Shown here piece by piece: positions 1-5,019 of a stretch of 5,019 nucleotides of DNA. Under the pieces are notes generated by a model. The model worked only from the letters and a program-made list of their open reading frames with translations, was not told the origin of the DNA and made no database searches. Both the position numbers and the translations under genes were made by a program. How positions within the stretch are numbered: the first letter of the stretch is position 1; every line of letters begins with the position of its first letter. Source of the stretch: Eudoraea sp. (GTDB lineage Bacteria > Bacteroidota > Bacteroidia > Flavobacteriales > Flavobacteriaceae); NCBI GenBank assembly GCA_013041785.1, contig JABDRK010000436.1:1-5019 (forward strand), given 5' to 3'.

Positions 1-1298
1 TTCCAGGAGTCCGTGAGGCTATTGATGTTGAATTTTGGGGTTCTGACAAATTCACTGCGTTTGCCCATATACCCTTCCAGAACGGCTACAGTATTATGAA
101 GGGAGAATCCCAGCGCAACCGAGAAAAAGGTAAAAAACAGCTTTATATAATCCACAAAATGATCAAAGCTGCTGCCCTGTATGCTCCGGTAGGTAAACCA
201 GTAACAGATAAACAGAATAATGGTACTGACAATGAAAAAACTGGTCATTTCGAAAATCCATCCCAGATGCCCGAAGGAGTTTTTGATGTACAGCATGGGA
301 ATACTCAGAACAGCTACAAGGAAAACACAGAGAAACATGCTGCTGTTTAGCAGGTGCATCACTCCGTGAAATTTTGTTTTAAATGGGATATTTTTAGCCG
401 TGATAACGCTCTGGACTGTCTTTCTGAAATTTTCTGCACCCCCTTTATTCCATCTAAATTGCTGGGATCTGGCGGCACTGATGACCACGGGAAGCTCGGC
501 AGGAGTTTCGACATCCTCGAGGTATTTGAATTTCCAATTCTTTAATTGGGCCCGATAACTGAGGTCCAGGTCTTCGGTGAGGGTATCGCCTTCCCAGTTA
601 CCTGCGTCAAGAATACATTCCTTGCGCCAGATACCTGCGGTTCCATTAAAATTGATGAAATGCCCTTTGGAATTTCGCCCTACCTGCTCCAGGGTGAAAT
701 GTGCATCCAGTGCAAAAGCCTGGATCCTGGTAAGGGTTGAATAATCCCTGTTTATGTGACCCCATCGGGTTTGAACCACACCAATTTCTTCGTCTTTGAA
801 ATAGATGACGGTCTTTTTCAACCAATCACTGTCGGGCAGGAAATCGGCATCAAATATGGCTATAAAATCCCCCTTGGCTATGGTAAGCCCTTCCTTGAGC
901 GCACCAGCCTTGAAACCTTCCCGATTTTCCCGGCGAATGTGCTGAATATCCAGCCCAGCATCTTGCAGGCCTTTTATCCTGGTGGCCGTATCGGCCACGG
1001 AGTCGTCTGTGGAATCGTCCAGCACCTGGATCTCCAGTTTACTTTTGGGATATTCTATTTTGGCAATATTGTCAAGCAAGCGTTCCACCACATATTCCTC
1101 ATTGTAGATGGGAAGCTGGATGGTGACAAAAGGAATTTCTTTTGGATCGAGCAAGTTGAATTTAGGGGCTTCCGCATTCCTCCTTTTATCGCTGAGATAG
1201 TTAACCAGGAGGTTCAGCTGGGCGAGACTGTACAGGAAAATCAATATCAGGGCGATACTGTAAATCGCAATAACGAAGTATGATAGTGTAAGTCCCAT
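1..1298 (-). CDS. Membrane GT2 glycosyltransferase, cellulose/mannan-synthase-like (3' end beyond window)
   Basis: Reading the minus strand from the ATG at 1298-1296 gives 432 codons with no stop before the window edge, so the C-terminus is missing. Residues about 5-33 form an N-terminal membrane helix. A cytoplasmic GT-A domain follows with the full processive GT2 signature: LPIYNEE (62-68), DDST (94-97), DAD (150-152, the metal/nucleotide DxD), TED (241-243, catalytic base) and QQFRW (279-283, QxxRW). At least three hydrophobic segments come after it (about 312-336, 350-370, 384-408), then a basic GKRSEFVRTPKFN stretch (412-424). This is the layout of cellulose-synthase-like and CslA-type beta-mannan/glucan synthases, which polymerise or transfer sugars from nucleotide-sugar donors at the inner membrane. 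From memory, Bacteroidota relatives are near 490-500 residues, so about 60 are probably missing. Its start lies one base after the stop of the upstream glycosyltransferase, so the two are probably co-transcribed. Sugar specificity cannot be read from the sequence, and no PilZ domain is visible. Confidence 0.9.
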   Translation of the reverse strand, partial: MGLTLSYFVIAIYSIALILIFLYSLAQLNLLVNYLSDKRRNAEAPKFNLLDPKEIPFVTIQLPIYNEEYVVERLLDNIAKIEYPKSKLEIQVLDDSTDDSVADTATRIKGLQDAGLDIQHIRRENREGFKAGALKEGLTIAKGDFIAIFDADFLPDSDWLKKTVIYFKDEEIGVVQTRWGHINRDYSTLTRIQAFALDAHFTLEQVGRNSKGHFINFNGTAGIWRKECILDAGNWEGDTLTEDLDLSYRAQLKNWKFKYLEDVETPAELPVVISAARSQQFRWNKGGAENFRKTVQSVITAKNIPFKTKFHGVMHLLNSSMFLCVFLVAVLSIPMLYIKNSFGHLGWIFEMTSFFIVSTIILFICYWFTYRSIQGSSFDHFVDYIKLFFTFFSVALGFSLHNTVAVLEGYMGKRSEFVRTPKFNINSLTDSW

Positions 1299-1299
1299 A

Positions 1300-1617
1300 T
1301 TATTTAAAACTATATTTAAAAATCCAACCCAGTATTTTCATGCCGGCAAATATAGTACCTTTTACAGTACCTGACACTTTGGAGACCCCTATTCTTTTTT
1401 TGTAACGCACTGGGACTTCGATATATGCCAGTTTCTGTTTTAGCGCTTTCAGTTGCATTTCCACCGTCCAGCCATAGGTTTTATCCTCCATATTGAGCTG
1501 TAACAGCTTGTCGTATCTGATTGCCCTAAACGGTCCCAGGTCCGTAAATTTTGCCCCGAAAAAAACACGCATCAGAAAAGTGGCCAATTTGTTCCCGAAC
1601 ACCTGTTGCGGGGTCAT
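1300..1617 (-). CDS. C-terminal fragment of the interrupted GT2 enzyme (acceptor half)
   Basis: The 105-codon segment starts at the ATG three codons after the internal TAA. The sequence just before that ATG (AGGGAATAAGG) is purine rich, so ribosomes stopping at the TAA could restart here. It carries TDLGPFRAIR, the YGWTVEMQLKAL helix and the basic PVRYKKRIGVSKVSGT segment, and ends in a hydrophobic/aromatic tail (GMKILGWIFKYSFK). That tail may touch the membrane or lipid acceptor. It has no nucleotide-binding motif, so it cannot be a complete glycosyltransferase. Its TAA stop is separated by one base from the ATG of the membrane GT2, which suggests translational coupling to that gene. Confidence 0.6.
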   Translation of the reverse strand: MTPQQVFGNKLATFLMRVFFGAKFTDLGPFRAIRYDKLLQLNMEDKTYGWTVEMQLKALKQKLAYIEVPVRYKKRIGVSKVSGTVKGTIFAGMKILGWIFKYSFK

Positions 1618-1623
1618 GGAGCC

Positions 1624-1995
1624 TTATTCCCTGAGAGATTTTACCCGGGCACCTATAACAAAATCCACAGCTCCTTCCATAATGGGGTCCACTATTTTTG
1701 GGAGTTCCTGTGGATAATCTGAATAGTCTCCGTCGATAAATACGATGATATCAGGGGTTTTGGATTGTTCGGCTATGTAATTTAATCCTTTAAGACAGGC
1801 ATATCCATAGCCCATACGGGTTTCAGTAAGCACTGTAGCCCCGGCTTTTCGGGCTACGGCAGCGGTTTGGTCTGTAGAATTATTATTTACAACAATCACT
1901 TCAGAAACCAACTCCGGGAGTTCCTCAATCACTTTGGATATTGAGTTTTCCTCATTAAAGGCCGGTATGATAACACGGATATCTTTCACACTCAC
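1624..1995 (-). CDS. N-terminal fragment of the interrupted GT2 enzyme (nucleotide-sugar-binding half)
   Basis: This is the 123-residue product if translation stops at the internal TAA. It holds the Rossmann-like nucleotide-binding half: the beta-strand VIIPAFNEE, the EVIVVNNNSTDQT segment (32-44) and the DGD metal-binding motif (88-90) followed by YSDYPQELP. It ends at GARVKSLRE, just before the Gly-Ser-Met segment that normally links to the acceptor half. It lacks the LGPFRAI region and the C-terminal amphipathic part, so it is unlikely to be a working transferase alone. If the stop is a sequence error, this entry merges with the next one. Confidence 0.6.
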   Translation of the reverse strand: MSVKDIRVIIPAFNEENSISKVIEELPELVSEVIVVNNNSTDQTAAVARKAGATVLTETRMGYGYACLKGLNYIAEQSKTPDIIVFIDGDYSDYPQELPKIVDPIMEGAVDFVIGARVKSLRE

Positions 1996-2090
1996 TGGTA
2001 ATTTTCACAGGGACCACGCAAAAATAGTAATATCTATAGTGGAAGGGTTATACCAAACTACTTTTTGTACCTTGAAGAAAAGTTACTACC
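1996..2090. promoter_or_regulatory. Divergent intergenic region, candidate Bacteroidota promoters
   Basis: These 95 AT-rich bases separate the divergent glycosyltransferase and lipoprotein genes, so promoters for both should lie here. On the minus strand, TATTTTTG (2026-2019) matches the Bacteroidota -7 consensus TAnnTTTG and sits about 24 bases from the GTG at 1995, a normal leader length. The best -33-like TTTG (2057-2054) is 27 bases away, longer than usual. On the plus strand, TACTTTTTG (2059-2067) resembles the -7 element with one extra base, and no good -33 partner is seen. A purine-rich GAAGAAAAG (2074-2082) precedes the plus-strand GTG start by 8 bases and may help ribosome binding. 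Confidence 0.4.
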
Positions 2091-3056
2091 GTGAAGTATA
2101 TCATTCTTTTGCTGTCAGTTTGTACTCTGATGGGTTGTGAATCCAAAAAAACTAACACTTCAAATACTTTAGATTCTTATTCATTGAATATCGTTTACAA
2201 TGTTTTGGTGGATGCAGAAGGGGACAATTATGAGGTTTTTGTCATGGATATGGATGGCAAGAATCCAAAAAACATTACCAATCTTAAGGGCGTTGAATGG
2301 ACCTACTATGCCGATGGAGATAAGGTCTATTACATATCAGACAAAGACACCCTGCACCGTTACTATTTCCTGTATCGTATGCAACCGGATGGCAGTGAAA
2401 AGATCAAAGTATCCAATATTCGACTGGCAGACAGTTGGCATAGCAGCCGGTTTAAAGGCAAGGAACTCATCGTGAGACCCCATAGTTCAGTTGATACGGC
2501 ATTTTATATCATAGATACCTCAGGAAAGGTTATTAAAAAATTACGCCCTCCCTTTCCGTATTTTAGCGACCCATTGTTCTCCCCAGATGGATCACAAATT
2601 GTGTTTCGGGCCGCTAAAGCGCCCTTTAAACGGAACGAAATGTTTCGTGATGAACTCTATATGATGAATGATGAAGGTGATTCTTTAAGACAGTTAACTT
2701 TTTATCCGGAAGGTGATACCACGGCCATATGGCACAACTACAAAGCAGGCCCACCTCGCTGGAATACGCGTGAAAATTTTATTTCGTACCATTCTTTTCA
2801 GGAAGGGAAGTACAGCCTGTTTGCCGTAAGTCCAGATGGGAAACGCCATTGGAAATTAACAGATTTAAAATATAGCGAAGGGTGGCACGACTGGTCTCCA
2901 GATGGAAAATATCTGGCGGTAGAAGTGTTTGACAAAGGACAAACCCAATTTCATATCGGATTTATGAACTGGGATACCCGGGATTTTTCAATCCTTACAG
3001 ATACTTTGTACCGCTATCAACAAGCCCCTGTATTTGTAAAAGTCCCCGGTTCCTGA
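2091..3056 (+). CDS. Lipoprotein with TolB/PD40-type beta-propeller
   Basis: The 321-residue protein begins with a lipoprotein signal peptide: a short Lys2 n-region, a hydrophobic core, and the lipobox LMGC with Cys16 as the expected lipidated residue. The GTG at 2091 is chosen because any later start would remove this signal. The mature part looks like a WD40-like PD40/TolB propeller, with repeated strands containing MDGKNPKNIT (54-63), FSPDGSQIVF (163-172), VSPDGKRHWKLT (246-257) and WSPDGKYLAV (268-277). Such domains bind proteins or ligands in the periplasm or at the outer membrane. It is not canonical TolB: it is shorter, lipid anchored, and has no tol-pal neighbours here. No catalytic motif is evident, so the function is unknown. 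It lies divergent from the glycosyltransferase genes and convergent with the iron-sulfur gene, so it is probably monocistronic. Confidence 0.85.
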   Translation: MKYIILLLSVCTLMGCESKKTNTSNTLDSYSLNIVYNVLVDAEGDNYEVFVMDMDGKNPKNITNLKGVEWTYYADGDKVYYISDKDTLHRYYFLYRMQPDGSEKIKVSNIRLADSWHSSRFKGKELIVRPHSSVDTAFYIIDTSGKVIKKLRPPFPYFSDPLFSPDGSQIVFRAAKAPFKRNEMFRDELYMMNDEGDSLRQLTFYPEGDTTAIWHNYKAGPPRWNTRENFISYHSFQEGKYSLFAVSPDGKRHWKLTDLKYSEGWHDWSPDGKYLAVEVFDKGQTQFHIGFMNWDTRDFSILTDTLYRYQQAPVFVKVPGS

Positions 3057-4640
3057 TTATCGCGAATTGACCATTTCCATCAGATCCACATCGTTCCCCA
3101 GGAGTACTTGCCTGGCTTCAATCCTGCCTTTCATAGGGCCGTTTTCCAGTTTGAGTACCCCTCTGGGGCAAACGGCTGAACAAATCCCGCATCCCACGCA
3201 GCTGGAACGTACAATATTTTCCCCTTTTTGAGCATAAGCCCGCACATCGATCCCCATTTCACAATAGGTGGAACAGTTGCCACAGGAGATACACTGGCCG
3301 CCGTTGGTGGTTATTCGGAATTTGGAGAACAAACGTTGCTGGAATCCTAAAATAGCCGCCATGGGACAACCAAACCTGCACCATACCCTATTGCCGAAAA
3401 TGGGATAGAAACCGGTCCCTATCACCCCTGAAAAAATACTTCCGATCAGAAAACCATAGGACTTTCTGAGTGTTTCCGATTTAAACAAGAAGATATTTCC
3501 CTCTCCGCTGAATACGTGCATTGAGATCAGCACCATGATGACCACAAAATATCCGATGGCCCCATACCGGGCGTCTTTTTGCAACTGCTTCCTTTTGAAA
3601 ACCATCGCCCAGGCAAAAACGAGGGTGAGCAGGGTAGCTACCCCAATCAGAAAACTGCTTTTGGTTAGCCAGTATTTACTGGTGTCGTTTCCCAGATAAG
3701 AATAGATCACTGCAGTGGTCATAAGGGTTACGAAAACCACTACACTGTGAACCACCCAGCGTTCGATTTTCCAGGCTTTTACCGTCTTATCGCTCAGGTG
3801 CCGGAAGGCATCTCCGGCGGTTTCCGCCAGGCCCCCGCAGCCGCAGACCCAGGAGCAATACCAGCGTTTTCCATAGCGATACGTAAGGATTGGAGAGATG
3901 ACAAATACAGATAATATCCCAAAGATCAGCAGGGCCAGGCCGATATCCCCGGAACTGATAAAGCCATTGATCCTATACCGTTCAAAATTGTTGTAATTCA
4001 GCGGCCAGATATTTTTCAGGTCATAATAGGGAAGGGAACCGTTAAGTCGGGCCATGATTTCCGGGATGATAAAAGCGAAGGCCGCTTGGAAGAACATTAC
4101 GCTTATTGTCCGGATAATTTCATAGCGATTATGCCTGTATTTCCAGATAAATTTTATGCCGAAGGCCAGAATAGCCACGGTATACATCGTTCCGTATACA
4201 AACCACTGGCTGGCGGGATTACCACTCAGCAACCGACTTAAAGGATCAAACAGGGCAATTACTCCGGTATTGGCCCCTTCTTTAACCAATCCCAGATATT
4301 GGGGAAAGAAATACAGGACGATGTAAAAACCTGTTATGGCGATACCCGCCATCCAGCCCCAAAATCCCATACTGGAAACCGATTTGAACCAGACCCCGTC
4401 ATTTTTGATCCCTTTGGACTTTTGTTGATAGCTCAATACGGTAAACCAGGTAACCCCTGCAAAAATGGCCAGTAAGGAAAGTGTAAGCCACAAGCCTTTA
4501 TTTGGAAATTGAATCCCGAAAGAAGCCAATAGCAAAATGATCAACCCTGAGAAACCAATTAGTGTGGCCAGCCGTTGTTTGGGAGCAAGTGCTTTTGGCG
4601 GTTGCCCGGTGAGGGCCATATTTTTGTCTATTGTGGTCAT
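3057..4640 (-). CDS. Polytopic membrane [4Fe-4S] protein, NosR/NapH-like
   Basis: The 527-residue protein starts at ATG 4640, after a purine-rich AAAGAGAA leader; Met8 is a possible alternative start. About ten hydrophobic segments are visible (around 23-43, 50-70, 93-115, 145-166, 178-197, 230-252, 295-315, 328-348, 359-378, 395-415). Two juxtamembrane cysteine motifs recall NosR/NapH/RdxA-type proteins: CSWVCGCGG (262-270), and CRFGCP (421-426), the classical CxxxCP. The C-terminus holds two [4Fe-4S] ferredoxin motifs, Cys450-453-456-460 and Cys481-484-487-491 followed by Pro. In the first, the residue after the last cysteine is Glu rather than the common Pro. Such proteins pass electrons across or along the inner membrane between quinone or flavoprotein donors and a reductase or maturation partner. 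Here the likely partner is the flavoprotein 44 bases upstream in the same operon. It lacks the N-terminal FMN-binding domain of full NosR, and no nos, nap or ccoNOP genes are in view, so the substrate is unknown. Confidence 0.88.
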   Translation of the reverse strand: MTTIDKNMALTGQPPKALAPKQRLATLIGFSGLIILLLASFGIQFPNKGLWLTLSLLAIFAGVTWFTVLSYQQKSKGIKNDGVWFKSVSSMGFWGWMAGIAITGFYIVLYFFPQYLGLVKEGANTGVIALFDPLSRLLSGNPASQWFVYGTMYTVAILAFGIKFIWKYRHNRYEIIRTISVMFFQAAFAFIIPEIMARLNGSLPYYDLKNIWPLNYNNFERYRINGFISSGDIGLALLIFGILSVFVISPILTYRYGKRWYCSWVCGCGGLAETAGDAFRHLSDKTVKAWKIERWVVHSVVVFVTLMTTAVIYSYLGNDTSKYWLTKSSFLIGVATLLTLVFAWAMVFKRKQLQKDARYGAIGYFVVIMVLISMHVFSGEGNIFLFKSETLRKSYGFLIGSIFSGVIGTGFYPIFGNRVWCRFGCPMAAILGFQQRLFSKFRITTNGGQCISCGNCSTYCEMGIDVRAYAQKGENIVRSSCVGCGICSAVCPRGVLKLENGPMKGRIEARQVLLGNDVDLMEMVNSR

Positions 4641-4684
4641 TGTGAGTTCTCTTTTTTTCGAATAGCCGAGCCGAGGATATTGTA

Positions 4685-5019
4685 CTATTTGAGTTGAAAA
4701 ATTCGTTTGAGGTTTTTCCGGGCCGGCCGCATTTGGGTGCCCATTTGTTTATTAAATTGGTTCAGGATCTGTTTTTCGTAGCTACGGTAAAATTCCGGGT
4801 CAAAATTGGCATCGGCCAGGTATTGCACCACATGGTCTACCGAGCGTTCCTCGTTGAGCCAACGATCGAATATTTCATGTCGCATCCGGATCCCAAAGGT
4901 GTTTATGCCCAGAAACTTGCGTGAAGATTGTTCGTAAGCTATGGTCAGACAAATCTTCTCCTGAGCATGCCGCCAGTGAAAATGCGCTTCTTCCTCAGCT
5001 TTGGTTAGGTCACTAAACA
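4685..5019 (-). CDS. Probable FAD-dependent NAD(P) oxidoreductase, C-terminal part (5' end beyond window)
   Basis: The minus-strand frame stays open from the right edge to the TAG at 4687-4685, giving about 110 C-terminal residues. The ATG at 4885 is internal, because the frame and its protein-like composition continue upstream: FSDLTKAEEEAHFHWRHA, KICLTIAYEQSSRKFLGI and NTFGIRMRHEIFDRWL all precede or span it. The segment resembles the C-terminal region of Bacteroidota pyridine-nucleotide-disulfide-type FAD oxidoreductases, where a beta-strand and a KFLGxNxxGIRxRHE-like stretch precede a helical tail (here VVQYLADANFDPEFYRSYEKQ). This is recognition by memory. The FAD and NAD(P) dinucleotide-binding motifs would be in the part outside the window, so the family call is moderate. 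It is the upstream neighbour of the membrane iron-sulfur gene on the same strand, separated by 44 bases with no hairpin, which fits an operon in which the flavoprotein exchanges electrons with that protein. Confidence 0.55.
   Translation of the reverse strand, partial: FSDLTKAEEEAHFHWRHAQEKICLTIAYEQSSRKFLGINTFGIRMRHEIFDRWLNEERSVDHVVQYLADANFDPEFYRSYEKQILNQFNKQMGTQMRPARKNLKRIFQLK

Larger units (their letters stand above)
1300..1995 (-). pseudogene. DPM1-like GT2 glycosyltransferase interrupted by an in-frame TAA
   Basis: Two open segments (1995-1624 and 1617-1300) lie in the same frame and are separated only by TAA-GGC-TCC. Read through, they give a 231-codon protein of normal size for short soluble GT2 enzymes of the dolichyl/polyprenyl-phosphate mannose or glucose synthase type, with the stop at codon 124. 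The N-terminal half has PAFNEE (11-16) and DGD (88-90). The C-terminal half has TDLGPFRAIR (151-160), YGWTVEMQLKA (174-184) and a PVRYKKRIGVSKVSGT stretch (195-210), all typical of the family. No membrane helices are evident, so the intact enzyme would act at the cytoplasmic face, loading a sugar onto a lipid phosphate. The simplest explanation is one substitution (for example AAA to TAA) or a base-calling error, because no indel is needed. The start is GTG at 1995; a second GTG at 1989 is an equally reasonable start, and an in-frame TGA lies four codons upstream of the first. It is the first gene of the minus-strand pair. Confidence 0.82.

Noticed and set aside
96..1283. Several plus-strand open frames (96-350, 354-545, 546-740, 756-1283)
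   Set aside because: They lie antisense to the continuous minus-strand membrane GT2 frame, which has all the catalytic motifs of its family. Their translations show no recognisable domain.
1493..1717. Plus-strand open frame across the GT stop-codon region
   Set aside because: It is antisense to the two GT halves and shows no domain. It does not explain the TAA.
1300..1995. Stop-codon recoding (for example TAA read as an amino acid) as an explanation for the split GT
   Set aside because: Other genes here use TAA and TGA as ordinary terminators, and no recoding structure is evident. A point mutation or sequence error is simpler.
2200..2475. Second plus-strand frame inside the lipoprotein gene
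   Set aside because: It is a shifted-frame shadow of the propeller gene, with composition unlike a folded protein.
4641..4684. GC-rich CCGAGCCGAGG stretch followed by a T-run as a terminator or attenuator
   Set aside because: The repeat is direct (CTCGG twice on the minus strand), not inverted, so no stem forms. The T-run on the plus strand is the poly-A leader of the downstream minus-strand gene.
4694..4924. Plus-strand open frame opposite the flavoprotein C-terminus
   Set aside because: It is antisense to a better-supported minus-strand frame that stays open to the window edge.

Overview
The window looks like a chromosomal segment from a marine-type member of the Bacteroidota, probably Flavobacteriia. 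The evidence is the mid-range base composition, purine-rich AT-biased leaders rather than strong Shine-Dalgarno sites, a TAnnTTTG-like -7 promoter element, and protein families that I recognise from that group. No species can be named from the sequence alone. I see no RNA gene, mobile element, CRISPR array or long repeat. The window is almost entirely protein coding.

Left part (1-1995, minus strand): two glycosyltransferase genes in tandem, read right to left. The first is a short soluble polyprenyl-phosphate-sugar-synthase-like GT2 enzyme (1300-1995). It is cut by a single in-frame TAA (1624-1626) in the middle of an otherwise intact reading frame. One base after its natural stop codon, a membrane-bound processive-type GT2 (cellulose-synthase / mannan-synthase-like, start at 1298) begins and runs off the left edge. 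Together they suggest synthesis of a surface glycan or lipid-linked sugar, with the first step damaged or split in this strain or assembly.

Middle (1996-3056): a 95-base divergent intergenic region, then a plus-strand lipoprotein with a TolB/PD40-type beta-propeller. It is divergent from the glycosyltransferases and convergent with the next gene, so it is probably its own transcription unit.

Right part (3057-5019, minus strand): the 3' end of a gene that is probably an FAD-dependent NAD(P)-type oxidoreductase, followed after 44 bases by a 527-residue polytopic membrane protein with NosR/NapH-like cysteine motifs and a C-terminal two-cluster [4Fe-4S] ferredoxin module. The pair looks like an electron-transfer unit that moves electrons between a soluble flavoprotein and a membrane acceptor or donor. 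Its physiological partner is not visible. The lipoprotein and the iron-sulfur gene meet tail to tail with no base between their stop codons.

Nothing here amounts to a clearly new biological system. The strongest oddity is the nonsense codon inside the glycosyltransferase.
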